Assembly (NCBI RefSeq): GCF_011516825.1
Contig: NZ_WOTA01000015.1
Span: 1 to 64,000, forward strand
Length of the DNA stretch: 64,000 nt
Origin: Acetobacter oeni
GTDB lineage: Bacteria > Pseudomonadota > Alphaproteobacteria > Acetobacterales > Acetobacteraceae
Reading direction: 5' to 3'
Part shown: one piece after another, positions 34,462 to 44,458 of the stretch
Layout of the letters: each line of letters begins with the position of its first letter
Numbering within the stretch: position 1 is the stretch's first letter
The notes under the pieces: model-generated
Seen by the model: the letters and a program-made list of their open reading frames with translations, nothing else
Database searches by the model: none
What the model was told of the DNA's origin: nothing
Program-made: the position numbers and the translations under genes

Positions 34462-35801
34462 GCACATCTCCTCTTGATCTCGCCAGCGACCTTGTTAATC
34501 GGGCGCGCAAAAAAGGTGCAGACGCCGCGGACGCTGTCTATATCGGCAGCACCTCGCTGGGGGTTGGCGTCCGGAATGGCACAACCGAAGAACTGGAGCG
34601 TTCTGAGACCACAGATCTCGGACTGCGGGTCTTTCGCGGCAAACGTTCGGCGATCGTTTCGACATCCACACTCGACCACAACGGATTCGATGCTCTTGTG
34701 GATCAGGCGCTCGCCATGGCTCAGGTTTTGCCAGAGGACAGTCATGTCGGTTTACCGGACGGTGTTCCTCTGATCGGGCACTCTGAAACAAATAGTCTTG
34801 ATCTTGTCGATGCGGCGGAACCGGATGCCGCCACATTGCTGGAGCGCGCGCGCACGGCAGAAAACATGGCAAAGTCGGTCGAGGGTATTACGAATTCAGG
34901 CGGCGCACACGCTACATGGGGTCGCAGTACGGTTGCGCTGGCAAGTTCTTCGGACGTAGCCGGATGTTACTCCCGCACGAATCACTCTGTCTCAATGAGC
35001 GCTCTTGCCGGGCATGGCACCGGCATGCAGCGCGATTATGATTATCATTCGACCGTCTGGCTGTCCGATCTTGATGCCCCTGAAACAATCGGAGCAAGCG
35101 CGGCACGCAAAGCTGTCGCACGACTTAACCCGGTTCGTCCCAGGACCGGGACTTTTCCGGTTATCTTCGATCCCAGGATTGCCAGCAGCTTTCTCGGATA
35201 TTTATCCTCCGCCATCAGTGGCGCCTCGGTTGCCCGCGGTACATCCTTTCTGAAAGCCCGTATGGGAGAATCGGTGTTCCCGACGGGAGTGACGGTGACG
35301 GACGACCCTTCCCGTTTACGTGGGCTTCGATCCAGACCATTCGATGCAGAAGGTGTTGCAGGGCAGAAGCTTGATCTGATTCAGAACGGAATATTACAAA
35401 GCTGGCTTCTTGACAGCCGCAGCGCCCGACAACTCGGGATGCAGACAAACGGCCGTGCTACACGGGGACCATCCTCCCCCCCCACTCCGGCCATTACCAA
35501 TCTCTTTTTCCAAGCCGGAACCGCTTCGCCAGCAGAACTGATGTCAGACATCAGCGAAGGTCTCTACATCACGGAAATGATGGGATCAGCAGTCAATATG
35601 TTGACGGGAGACTACAGTCGCGGCGCATCCGGATTTATGATCCGTAACGGACAGATTGCTGAACCGATTGCAGAATTCACAGTTGCCGGCAATCTTTCTG
35701 ACATGTTCGGCCGGTTACAGTTAGCAAATGATCTGGTGTTCCGCTTCGGGGTCAATGCTCCGACAGTCCGGATTGATGCGCTGAGTATTGCAGGAAACTG
35801 A
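34458..35801 (+). CDS. pmbA: TldD/PmbA-family metallopeptidase subunit, PmbA-like
   Basis: Partner of TldD in a metalloprotease that processes small modified peptides such as microcins and unfolded antitoxins. The N-terminal domain (GADAADAVYIGSTSLGVGVRNG, then ERSETTDLGLRVF) and the C-terminal GDYSRGASGFMIRNGQIAEPIAEFTVAGNL match PmbA. It lacks the HExxxH zinc motif, which belongs to the TldD subunit, as expected. 447 residues. ATG overlaps the M16 stop (ATGA). No tldD in the window. Confidence 0.92.
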   Translation: MSTSPLDLASDLVNRARKKGADAADAVYIGSTSLGVGVRNGTTEELERSETTDLGLRVFRGKRSAIVSTSTLDHNGFDALVDQALAMAQVLPEDSHVGLPDGVPLIGHSETNSLDLVDAAEPDAATLLERARTAENMAKSVEGITNSGGAHATWGRSTVALASSSDVAGCYSRTNHSVSMSALAGHGTGMQRDYDYHSTVWLSDLDAPETIGASAARKAVARLNPVRPRTGTFPVIFDPRIASSFLGYLSSAISGASVARGTSFLKARMGESVFPTGVTVTDDPSRLRGLRSRPFDAEGVAGQKLDLIQNGILQSWLLDSRSARQLGMQTNGRATRGPSSPPTPAITNLFFQAGTASPAELMSDISEGLYITEMMGSAVNMLTGDYSRGASGFMIRNGQIAEPIAEFTVAGNLSDMFGRLQLANDLVFRFGVNAPTVRIDALSIAGN

Positions 35802-35902
35802 TGCTTATAATTACTCTTATCCGTTAATGGATATTGAATTCCTCTGACAGGCTGGCAACCGAACCAGCCGGCCACTTCTCCAGGAGATTTCCTCTGCCCG
35901 CC

Positions 35903-36805
35903 ATGAAACGTAAAGTCTCGTTTTCTGTTGCAGTTCTTACTCTACTGCTCGTTGTTTTTCCGCAACAGGCCGATGCCAGACCAGGAGAAGGAAGTTCAAC
36001 AGGCAGCCGGGGCAGCAGGACCTGGTCCGCGCCCGCGCCAACAAGGACTACGCCGTATGGGGCGTCACCAATGGAACGCTCCATCACGCCGCGCCCGGCC
36101 CCTGACTACAATCGCAGCTATAATGCACCTTATGCCAGTAGCGGGATGGGCCGGTCCCGTCATCCGTTTCTGACAGGGTTTGCTGGCGGCTTACTCGGTG
36201 CTGGTCTTTTTGGTCTGCTTTCAGGACATGGCCTCTTCGGCGGGATCCATGGTCTGTTTGGTTTCATTGGTCTTCTGATCCAGATTGCCCTTGCTATCCT
36301 GCTTATTCGCTGGCTGATCAGCATATTCGTGCGTAACAGAAATAGTTCGTCCGCTCCGGCACGCGGCAGTTCAGGCTTTCCGGCAGGCAATGCTCCCGCT
36401 CTCCAGATCGGGTCACAGGACTATCAGGCTTTTCAGCAACTGCTGCTAAATGTTCAGGCAGCTTGGAGCCAGCAAAATATTCCGGCATTGCAGGGCATGG
36501 CAACGCCGGAAATGGTCAGTTATTTCAATCAGCAACTCAGTGCTCTCACAAGTCGGGGCGAGCGCAATATAGTGTCTGATGTCCGGTTTCTTCAGGGCGA
36601 TCTGTCGGAAGCATGGACTGAAAATGGCTATGATTATGCGACTGTCTCCATGCGTTACAGCCTGATAGATCTGACCACGGATATGACTGGGCGCGTCGTT
36701 ACGGGCAGTTCCACCGAACCTGTAACCGTAACCGAACTCTGGACATTTATTCGTCCTTCGCGTGGCGGAAGCTGGCTGCTGTCTGCAATTCAGCAAAGTC
36801 GATAA
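35903..36805 (+). CDS. Tim44-domain membrane protein
   Basis: About 300 residues: signal-like helix (KVSFSVAVLTLLLVVFPQQADA), a Ser/Thr/Pro-rich linker, a glycine-rich hydrophobic block with two membrane spans (LTGFAGGLLGAGLFGLLSGHG and FIGLLIQIALAILLIRWLIS), and a C-terminal Tim44-like domain (VQAAWSQQNIPALQGMATPEMVSYFNQQL). Proteins of this layout are common in proteobacteria; the Tim44 domain may bind membranes or partners. ATG at 35903 begins the signal; the frame further upstream starts only with TTG. Confidence 0.85.
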   Translation: MKRKVSFSVAVLTLLLVVFPQQADARPGEGSSTGSRGSRTWSAPAPTRTTPYGASPMERSITPRPAPDYNRSYNAPYASSGMGRSRHPFLTGFAGGLLGAGLFGLLSGHGLFGGIHGLFGFIGLLIQIALAILLIRWLISIFVRNRNSSSAPARGSSGFPAGNAPALQIGSQDYQAFQQLLLNVQAAWSQQNIPALQGMATPEMVSYFNQQLSALTSRGERNIVSDVRFLQGDLSEAWTENGYDYATVSMRYSLIDLTTDMTGRVVTGSSTEPVTVTELWTFIRPSRGGSWLLSAIQQSR

Positions 36806-36868
36806 CTGAAGATTATAAATGCCTGTCTGGTATTCTGTGAATATTGGACAGGAAATTTCGCTTATCCG

Positions 36869-37330
36869 CTACGCAGATGGCTGAATTTCCGATGATGAAG
36901 TATCTTCAGCCCATTCTTCATGAAGTTCTTTCAGACGAGTGGCTATCTCGGCCTTTTTACTTCGCGCCTTATATTGTCGAATGAGTTTTGCTGAGATCAG
37001 AGCCATCTCCAGGACCAGCCATCCGGCTCCGGCAGCGCACCACCCGATCATAACCGTTTCCGGCATAAGAAGAAGAGATATGGCTGCTTCAAGCGACCCG
37101 TCCTCATTCCACAGAATATGTAATGGATGCATCAGGGCTGCGAATTCATAGGGCAGCATCATCCGGACCAGATCCTGATCCCGGGATCTGTCAGTCAGAT
37201 ATACAACGATCAGGGGTAGCATCAGCACGCCAGCCAGCAGAGAATATCCAGGCAACCATGCCAGCGCAGCCCCGCAGGCCAGACCATGGCTCCATTTCAT
37301 GGGCAACCCGCGCCTGACGACTGATGTCAT
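36869..37330 (-). CDS. small membrane protein coupled to the pseudokinase gene
   Basis: A 153-residue protein of unknown family with three to four hydrophobic segments (HGLACGAALAWLPGYSLLAGVLMLPLIVVYL, AAISLLLMPETVMIGWCAAGAGWLVLEMALI) and a charged, probably coiled-coil C-terminal tail (KARSKKAEIATRLKELHEEW). The ATG at 37330 overlaps the upstream kinase-like gene by four bases and has a GGAGG seven bases before it. The tight coupling suggests the two products work together at the membrane. Confidence 0.7.
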   Translation of the reverse strand: MTSVVRRGLPMKWSHGLACGAALAWLPGYSLLAGVLMLPLIVVYLTDRSRDQDLVRMMLPYEFAALMHPLHILWNEDGSLEAAISLLLMPETVMIGWCAAGAGWLVLEMALISAKLIRQYKARSKKAEIATRLKELHEEWAEDTSSSEIQPSA

Positions 37331-39312
37331 AACACGACCTCCAGACATAGTGATACGATCGCCGCGACAGTTCCGACCGCACTTGCAACCCTGAACATTT
37401 CATTCCGAAGGCGAGGCGAAATTTTCGCTGTCTGCCGAACAAGGTTACTTTGCTGCATTTCCAGCGCTTTTGCTTCACGTTTTGCTGCGAGCCACGCGTC
37501 ACGATCACCAGCCATCGCTCTGACATCGTTGAGCAGATCAAACATCTGAACGAGATCGCCGCTGTCCGCCGCTACCGCCAGCGCCTCGCTCAGACGCACT
37601 CTCGTTGTCCGACTGCGCCACTGCTTCAGCGCCGGGCCCAGATGCGGGAGAAGTTTTCTGGCAATCCCGGGCAAAGGCCCGGTAGCATAAAGCCGCTGCA
37701 ATTTAGCAAGAAGGCGCAGATCAGATGCCCATGCAGAAGAGTTCTTACCTGCGATATCGTCAAAATACTCTATAAGTCCGTTTCGATGAGCACAGGCAAA
37801 CAGGAACGTCGTCATATATGGATCGAGTAATCCGGGAATCCCCGTCTGATCGACATTTTTTCCCGCGTTGAGCCATTGAAGAAGAGCCCAGGCCACGGAG
37901 AAACGCTGATCTATGCATCGTGATGACAGGCAGGGCTGAAAGGGATTGAGAACATAAGCCAGCCGCACGACATCGGACGGGGCATCAATCGTGGCCTCCC
38001 GCGCTGCAAGCTGCACCTGCTGACATGATGTTGTCTGTCCGGTGATTCCGGTTAACTGCCCAAAACGGGAGAGCCTCCCACCCTGCACGACCGCAACTAT
38101 CGCGGCTCCCAGATCAACCGGAAATGTGCTGGCGCCTGAAGCAACGGCAGCCGAAAGCGTCCCGATGGCATCAGGCCAGAACCAGAGACCATCCCAGAAC
38201 ATCGGTAATGACGGATCCAGGATCGCGATAATTTCCATCATGGTCGCAGGTGATAGAGAGGCATCTCCGGAAGCAGTGCTATCTTTCGCCATCACACCCA
38301 GCCGGCCAGCCGCCTGAGTCAGGCCCAGTTCATGCGATAGCCATCGCTCAAGGACCCCGCGGCGAAAAAGGTCTGTGAATTCAGCCTGATATCGCGCTGC
38401 ATACCAGGCCAGTTGCCGTGTCGTACGAACCCGGACAGGCCCAACCTGCACCGGCATCGCGGCAACAGCCTGGCGCCGGGCGACAAACCCCTTACGATCA
38501 GCCGCATTCAGCAAATCACGTGGTGCCGGACGGGCCGAAGGGTCATCCGAAAGCATAGCGGCCAGAAGCGACATTACGTCCGGAGAGAGCGTGAGATGTC
38601 CGGCAAGCACGGCAAAACTGCCTTTTGTAATCCGCTCTTCTGTCAATGCTCCTGTCTGATCGCCGCTATACGGCATGCTGCCACCGAGGAGCCACGCGGC
38701 AAGAGCTCCCAGCGAAAAAACATCATCTGCAATCGTACCGTTGCCCCGAGCAGCCGGGGCACAGATAACCGACGAAATCGACTCGAATCTGTCAGGTTGA
38801 AATATTGCCGGAGGCGTCGCCAGGCCAGGCCCCAGACGGACAGGAAAACGACTGCCGGGATCAAAGACATTGTCAGGACGAATGGCCCGGTGCGTAAAAC
38901 CAGCTTCTTTATAATGATGGAGAACCGTAGCAATCGGTTCGATGACTCTTTCGAGGACCGCACTCTCCGACCAGTTCTGCGCCTCTGCCAGTGTCGATCC
39001 CGGTGGCGCATCACAAATCAGCCAGACGGCACCGGTTGTTTCATCCAGTGCGTGGACGGTCAGAAGGTGCGGCGACCGAAGCCGGGCCATCTTCTGTGCA
39101 TTCGCCCGTGCCGGATAAAGCGCTCCCGGTGCCAGAGCAATGGTGCCGGAATGCGATGAAAGTGTATCATGAGCGACGTAAGCCGGACACCGGGCCAGTT
39201 CGGGCAATGGCTGCGTCGTCTCTACGACATAGCGTCCTTCGATCGTAATACGATCATCAGTGCCTTCCCCGAGATGCTCATCCATATCTTCAGCAAAATC
39301 CGACCCGGCCAT
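37327..39312 (-). CDS. Ser/Thr protein kinase-like protein (pseudokinase) with C-terminal membrane anchor
   Basis: A 661-residue protein. Residues about 25-275 have the order of a protein kinase domain: HRAIRPDNVF at 141-150 aligned with HRDxKPxN, LGPG at 160-163 where DFG is expected, APAARG (185-190) and DDVFSLGALAAWLLGG (196-211) matching the APE and DxWSxG elements. The HRD aspartate, the DFG aspartate and the usual beta-3 lysine are all missing, so phosphoryl transfer is unlikely. A long helical region follows, and a hydrophobic helix ends the protein (VASAVGTVAAIVSLCLEVVL). Start ATG at 39312 has an AAGG six bases upstream. Last genes of the pheST-hisZ-purA strand run. Confidence 0.75.
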   Translation of the reverse strand: MAGSDFAEDMDEHLGEGTDDRITIEGRYVVETTQPLPELARCPAYVAHDTLSSHSGTIALAPGALYPARANAQKMARLRSPHLLTVHALDETTGAVWLICDAPPGSTLAEAQNWSESAVLERVIEPIATVLHHYKEAGFTHRAIRPDNVFDPGSRFPVRLGPGLATPPAIFQPDRFESISSVICAPAARGNGTIADDVFSLGALAAWLLGGSMPYSGDQTGALTEERITKGSFAVLAGHLTLSPDVMSLLAAMLSDDPSARPAPRDLLNAADRKGFVARRQAVAAMPVQVGPVRVRTTRQLAWYAARYQAEFTDLFRRGVLERWLSHELGLTQAAGRLGVMAKDSTASGDASLSPATMMEIIAILDPSLPMFWDGLWFWPDAIGTLSAAVASGASTFPVDLGAAIVAVVQGGRLSRFGQLTGITGQTTSCQQVQLAAREATIDAPSDVVRLAYVLNPFQPCLSSRCIDQRFSVAWALLQWLNAGKNVDQTGIPGLLDPYMTTFLFACAHRNGLIEYFDDIAGKNSSAWASDLRLLAKLQRLYATGPLPGIARKLLPHLGPALKQWRSRTTRVRLSEALAVAADSGDLVQMFDLLNDVRAMAGDRDAWLAAKREAKALEMQQSNLVRQTAKISPRLRNEMFRVASAVGTVAAIVSLCLEVVL

Positions 39313-39415
39313 AGCCACCCTTCACGCATTCATGAACGGGGGCACAATAATGGCCAGGCATTAAAGGATTGCTTACAGACTCTTCCTGAGAGCGGTCTGC
39401 GGTAACTGCCCGGCT

Positions 39416-40705
39416 TCAGGCGTCGAACGGATCACGCACCAGAATTGTATCATCACGCTCCGGACTCGTTGAAAGCAGTGTAACCGGCGTTTCAACCAGT
39501 TCTTCGATCCGTCGGATATACTTAACCGCCTGAGCCGGCAGATCCGCCCAGCTTCTCGCGCCCTGCGTCGAACTCTGCCATCCCTCAAGTTTTTCAAAAA
39601 TCGGTTTGATGCGTGCCTGCGCTGCCGGACCCGCGGGAAAACGATGAATTATCTGGCCATCAAGTTCATACCCTACGCAAACCTGAATTTCATCCAGCCC
39701 GTCCAGAACATCCAGCTTGGTCAGCGCCAGACCGCCGATACCCCCTACCCGCGCGGCATGACGTACCAGGACCGCATCAAACCAGCCGCAGCGACGCGGA
39801 CGCCCGGTTACCGTGCCAAATTCATGCCCTCGCTCACCCAGTTTACGGCCCGTATCATCGTGCAGTTCGCTTGGGAAAGGCCCTTCGCCAACACGCGTCG
39901 TGTAAGCCTTGGCAATGCCAAGCACAAAACCTGCAGCCGAAGGCGCCATCCCCGACCCGGTGCCTGCGTTGGAAGCGACAGTATTTGAGCTTGTCACAAA
40001 CGGATAAGTTCCATGGTCGACGTCCAGCATGACAGCCTGCGCTCCTTCAAAAAGGATACGTTTTCCGGCCTTCCGCTGCTCTTCCAGCAAATCCGCCACA
40101 GGTGCCATATAGGGGAGCACCTTTGGGGAAATCTCTTCCAGAAAGCGAAGAAGATCTGCTTTTGCAAACGTTGGCGCTCCCAGGCCAGCGAGAAGCGTGT
40201 TGTGATGCAGAAGGAGTTCGTCGAGTTTCCAGTCGAGGGTCTCCGGCTCAGCCAGGTCACAGAGACGGATTGCGCGACGGGCAACCTTATCTTCATAAGC
40301 AGGCCCGATACCGCGCCCCGTTGTGCCGATTTTACGATCCCCGCGCGCGGCTTCACGGGCCCGGTCCAGCGCACCGTGCAGCGGCAGAATCAACGGAACA
40401 TTTTCCGCAATTTTCAACGTGTCAGGTGTGACTGAAAGTCCTTTTTCAGTCACACGGCCGATTTCCGCCAGAAGCGCTTCCGGATCGACAACCACACCGT
40501 TCCCGATCACGCCCAGCTTGCCACGGACAAGCCCTGAAGGGAGCAGGGAAAGTTTGTAGACCTGATTACCGACAACCAGAGTGTGACCCGCATTATGTCC
40601 GCCCTGGAACCGGACCACCACGTCTGCCCGGCTGGCAAGCCAGTCGACGATTTTACCTTTGCCCTCATCGCCCCACTGGGCACCGATAACAGTGACATTA
40701 GACAT
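39416..40705 (-). CDS. purA: adenylosuccinate synthetase
   Basis: Joins IMP and aspartate with GTP, first committed step to AMP. The P-loop is [11 protein letters not shown] (residues 8-18), with catalytic D13 and H41 in [21 protein letters not shown] and LTKLDVLDG are intact; 429 residues. It follows hisZ by 86 bases, the usual alphaproteobacterial neighbour pair. Confidence 0.97.
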   Translation of the reverse strand: MSNVTVIGAQWGDEGKGKIVDWLASRADVVVRFQGGHNAGHTLVVGNQVYKLSLLPSGLVRGKLGVIGNGVVVDPEALLAEIGRVTEKGLSVTPDTLKIAENVPLILPLHGALDRAREAARGDRKIGTTGRGIGPAYEDKVARRAIRLCDLAEPETLDWKLDELLLHHNTLLAGLGAPTFAKADLLRFLEEISPKVLPYMAPVADLLEEQRKAGKRILFEGAQAVMLDVDHGTYPFVTSSNTVASNAGTGSGMAPSAAGFVLGIAKAYTTRVGEGPFPSELHDDTGRKLGERGHEFGTVTGRPRRCGWFDAVLVRHAARVGGIGGLALTKLDVLDGLDEIQVCVGYELDGQIIHRFPAGPAAQARIKPIFEKLEGWQSSTQGARSWADLPAQAVKYIRRIEELVETPVTLLSTSPERDDTILVRDPFDA

Positions 40706-40791
40706 GACGCGGGTTCTCCGGCGACGAGTTTAAAACAATGCCCGACCTCGGGACATGATGACGAATAATCAGATAATGATGGTAACCATTA

Positions 40792-41940
40792 TCAGTCGAG
40801 TGACTGAAGCTTACCGTCCCGCACGATGGAGGGACAGGACAGACGGCGGGCCTCGACCTCTGGCAGTGACTGAAGTTCAAGCGCGGCGACTGTTACATAT
40901 CCGTCTTCCCGCAACGCTTCAGCTATGCCCGGAGCTGTCCCGAACGGAACATAAACTCTTCTCGCATGAGTACCACGGGGCGCTGCACGAAACACGGCGT
41001 CAGGCCGGAAGGTAAATCCGCATGCGGGCTCGTTATTATTACAGAGATAACGGCCACCACGCCCCAGTTCTTCACCACTTTCAAGAGAATATGCAGTTAC
41101 GCAAACGCCCGTGTGATATTTCCATCCGCGAAATTCAACAGGGTCAACCGTAAGTTGCAAATTCGGGAGCCTGCCACGAATCGCCTGAGCCGATGCCATC
41201 AGTCGCTCGCTGAACCGGAGCGTCTCTACGGGAAGATCAGCACATTTCAGCGCTTCAAGAGCTTCATCCGCAGAGCCGGCCGCGTTGAGAAGTGCGATCA
41301 GAATCTCTGCGATGGTCCCTCCATGTTCCGCAACCGCTGCCGCATCTTTCCGATCAAGAGCATGCATCAGAGCTGTCCGGGTTTTATCGGACAGACCAGC
41401 GTGTTTAATCAGAGAGGGAGCCAGAGGCGGCATCGTCACATCGAAAGAAACGGCCGTGACGCCAAGACGGCCCAGTGCTTCGGCCGCAACACTGACAACT
41501 TCCGCATCCGCTTCAACACCGTCGGGACCTATAAGCTCGATACCGGCCTGACCGATCTGCCGTTCATTCTGCCCGGCACCACCATTGCCTGCGATAACGG
41601 ACTGACCCGCATAGGACAGGCGCAGCGGTCGCGCTGCCGCATGGAGTCTTGTTGCAGCAATACGGGCAATTTGTGGCGTGATATCCGGACGCAGTGCCAT
41701 CATTCTGCGCGTATCCGGATCCATCAGACGAAACGCCTGATCGGCAAGCACGGCTCCGGCACCGCCCAGCAACGTATCTTCAAATTCAAGCAACGGGGGC
41801 GCTACACGCTCATAACCATGGCTGGCGAAGACTGCCAGCATGGCCTCTGTTCCATTGGCTTCGGCCTGAGCGTCAAGTGGCAGAAGATCCACAAAGCCGG
41901 AAGGCAGAAGCGCCGGAGAAGAAAGCTGATCGCCTGTCAT
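40792..41940 (-). CDS. hisZ: ATP phosphoribosyltransferase regulatory subunit
   Basis: HisZ is a class II tRNA-synthetase-like protein that complexes with short HisG for the first step of histidine synthesis. The sequence starts PSGFVDLLPLDAQAE and has motif-2-like MALRPDITPQIARIAATRL, and GRGGRYL near residue 300, but lacks a full synthetase C-terminal anticodon domain. 382 residues. hisG itself is outside the window. Confidence 0.9.
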   Translation of the reverse strand: MTGDQLSSPALLPSGFVDLLPLDAQAEANGTEAMLAVFASHGYERVAPPLLEFEDTLLGGAGAVLADQAFRLMDPDTRRMMALRPDITPQIARIAATRLHAAARPLRLSYAGQSVIAGNGGAGQNERQIGQAGIELIGPDGVEADAEVVSVAAEALGRLGVTAVSFDVTMPPLAPSLIKHAGLSDKTRTALMHALDRKDAAAVAEHGGTIAEILIALLNAAGSADEALEALKCADLPVETLRFSERLMASAQAIRGRLPNLQLTVDPVEFRGWKYHTGVCVTAYSLESGEELGRGGRYLCNNNEPACGFTFRPDAVFRAAPRGTHARRVYVPFGTAPGIAEALREDGYVTVAALELQSLPEVEARRLSCPSIVRDGKLQSLD

Positions 41941-41992
41941 AACGCGCTCACATCATTCGGACCACCTGCCATGCCCGCTGTCTGACCGGATT

Positions 41993-44455
41993 TCATGACC
42001 TCAGGGTTCCGTTCGTTGCCTTCATTACGGCAGCAACAATTTTATCTGAAATCTTTTCGATTTCAGCATCCGTCAGACTGGTATCCTGCGGCTGAAGCGT
42101 AACTTCAATTCCAACAGATTTCTGCCCCTCAGGCAGTTTGCTGCCTTCATAAATATCAAACAGGGAGACACCTGTTACCAGCTTGCGCTCGGCCCCGCGT
42201 GCGGCCCGGAGGATTGTTTCGACCGGAACGTCATTGGCGACGAGAAATGCGAAATCACGTCGCAGCGGCTGAAGAACGGAAAGATTTGGCGCGGCTTTAC
42301 GACGCCGCTTCGGGTCACCAATCCGATCCGGAAACACTTCAAAGGCCACAACGGGAGCATCAAACCCGGCATTCTGCACCAGGGACGGATGCAGTTCACC
42401 AAAAGTAGCCAGAACGGTTTTCGGCCCGAGGCGAAATACACCCGAACGACCAGGATGATAGTAACCTGGCGCATCCGACGTAACCGTCAGCGCATCAGCA
42501 GAAACCCCGAGAGACTGCAATATATCCACCACATCAGCCTTCGCCGCCATGAATGTCATCGGTTCACCACCGCCTCCCGGCTGACGCGGTGTATGCCCGG
42601 ACCGCAAACCGGCCGCGATAGTCGCCTGTCCGTTTTCAGTAAACCCGGCGCCAATTTCAAACAAACCGAGATCCGGCCAGCCCCGTGCATCATTACGCCG
42701 GGCTGCCATCAGAAGCCCGGGCAGCGGAGTCGGACGCATCTGATCAAGGTCAGCCGCGATAGGGTTCAGCAGCCGGAGAGATTCAGGAGCATCTCCGAAT
42801 TTCGCGGCTTCGTCATGAGCGACAAAAGAAAACCCGATCGTTTCCATCAGGCCGCGAGTCGCAAGCACACGACGCAGCCGGGCAATACGTGCGCGTGCCG
42901 GAGACACGGAAGCACCTGGCACAACCGAAACCGGAGGCAATGCCTGCGGCGGTACCTTATCCAGACCGGTGATACGGAGCACTTCTTCGATCAGATCACA
43001 TTCCGGCTCGATTCGCGCCACGGCATTCTCAAGTTCCATGCACTGATCCGGAGTAAGCGTCGGTGCCGGATCAAGCACAACAGGCTGTGCCACATCGTTG
43101 CGCCATGACGGAACTGACACGGTTACCGCGTCTTCGTTACTGGACCTGACTTCGAAACCCAGATGACCGAGAATTTTCACAGCTTCATCGGGCTCGACAG
43201 CGAGGCCGCCCAGGGAAACAATTCTTTCAAACCGTAACCGTGCGTCTCTCTGCCAGTGCGGCTGAGCGCCGGCAGAGACCACCTCACTGGCTTCTCCGCC
43301 GCAAAGATCCATAATCAAACGTGTTGCAGCCTCCAGAGCCGCAACGGGCATTGCCTGATCGACGCCACGTTCGAAGCGATAACGGGCATCAGAACTAATG
43401 CCCAGCCGACGGCCTGTCAGAGCGATATGCACAGGATCGAACAACGCGCACTCAATAAACACGTCGGTCGTCTCGTCCCTTACCTCGGTCGCAGCGCCGC
43501 CCATAATTCCGGCAATGGACTGCACGCCGGCTCCATCCGCGATCACACAATCTTCGGAAGTAACAATATAATCCTTACCGTCCAGCGCACGAATCGACTC
43601 TCCGGCACCGCGACAGATCGTAAGGACGTCACCTTTGATCCGGTTCGTGTCGAAAACGTGCAACGGTCGTCCGAGATCGATAGTGAACAGATTAGTAATA
43701 TCGACAAGCGTAGAGATGGAACGCAGCCCTACAGATTCCAGCTTATCACGCAGCCATTTCGGGCTCGGCCCGTTCCGCACGCTACGAATGGTCCGGCCCA
43801 GCACCCACGGACACGCTTCGGGACAGGTAATGTTCCAGCTGACAGCGGACGGGAATGTTCCTTCCACTGTATCTGCCAGAAAAGGCCTGAGTTCACCCAG
43901 ACCGGCTGCGGCAAGATCGCGCGCAATGCCATAGACGGCGAGCGCATCGCCACGATTGGGCGTCACTCCGATTTCAATGACAGTATCATCCAGCCCGGCA
44001 AAATCAGCGTAGGACTGCCCAGGGAGCGTATCTTCCGGCAACTCGGCGATCCCGTCTGTTTCCTCTCCCAGACCAAGCTCACGCAGCGAGCAGAGCATCC
44101 CTCCACTGGCCTCGCCACGAATTTTGCCGGGCTTGATGGTGATGCCGGAACCCGGAATAAAAGTGTCCGGCGGCGCAAAAATGACAGCAATACCCGGACG
44201 GGCATTTGGTGCGCCGCACACGACCTGGACTTCGCCATGTTCCGGCCCGGCATCCACCTTGCACACCCGCAGCCTGTCCGCGTTCGGATGCTGAACGGCC
44301 TCAAGGATACGAGCCGTGCAAAACGGTTCGAGCTGAGCCCCCTGTTGCTCAACATGCTCAACTTCGAGGCCGATCCGGTTTAGTGCGTTACAGATTTCCT
44401 CGACAGTAGCACTGGTTTCGAGATGGTCGTGCAGCCAGGAGAGCGAAAATTTCAT
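41993..44455 (-). CDS. pheT: phenylalanine-tRNA ligase beta subunit
   Basis: Large subunit of the (alpha beta)2 PheRS. The order of domains is visible: N-terminal EMAP-like tRNA-binding domain (about residues 40-150), B3/B4 editing domain, B5 DNA-binding-like domain, the synthetase-like core, and the C-terminal FDX-ACB anticodon-binding domain (LRRDFAFLVANDVPVETI and VTLQPQDTSLTDAEI). 820 residues. Three bases separate it from pheS. Confidence 0.96.
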   Translation of the reverse strand: MKFSLSWLHDHLETSATVEEICNALNRIGLEVEHVEQQGAQLEPFCTARILEAVQHPNADRLRVCKVDAGPEHGEVQVVCGAPNARPGIAVIFAPPDTFIPGSGITIKPGKIRGEASGGMLCSLRELGLGEETDGIAELPEDTLPGQSYADFAGLDDTVIEIGVTPNRGDALAVYGIARDLAAAGLGELRPFLADTVEGTFPSAVSWNITCPEACPWVLGRTIRSVRNGPSPKWLRDKLESVGLRSISTLVDITNLFTIDLGRPLHVFDTNRIKGDVLTICRGAGESIRALDGKDYIVTSEDCVIADGAGVQSIAGIMGGAATEVRDETTDVFIECALFDPVHIALTGRRLGISSDARYRFERGVDQAMPVAALEAATRLIMDLCGGEASEVVSAGAQPHWQRDARLRFERIVSLGGLAVEPDEAVKILGHLGFEVRSSNEDAVTVSVPSWRNDVAQPVVLDPAPTLTPDQCMELENAVARIEPECDLIEEVLRITGLDKVPPQALPPVSVVPGASVSPARARIARLRRVLATRGLMETIGFSFVAHDEAAKFGDAPESLRLLNPIAADLDQMRPTPLPGLLMAARRNDARGWPDLGLFEIGAGFTENGQATIAAGLRSGHTPRQPGGGGEPMTFMAAKADVVDILQSLGVSADALTVTSDAPGYYHPGRSGVFRLGPKTVLATFGELHPSLVQNAGFDAPVVAFEVFPDRIGDPKRRRKAAPNLSVLQPLRRDFAFLVANDVPVETILRAARGAERKLVTGVSLFDIYEGSKLPEGQKSVGIEVTLQPQDTSLTDAEIEKISDKIVAAVMKATNGTLRS

Positions 44456-44458
44456 GGA

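Noticed and set aside
40966..41985. 339-codon plus-strand open frame
   Set aside because: Antisense to hisZ; no recognisable domain.
43256..44383. 375-codon plus-strand open frame
   Set aside because: It is antisense to pheT, whose frame is conserved throughout; the product is Arg/His-rich without motifs, as expected for a shadow frame.
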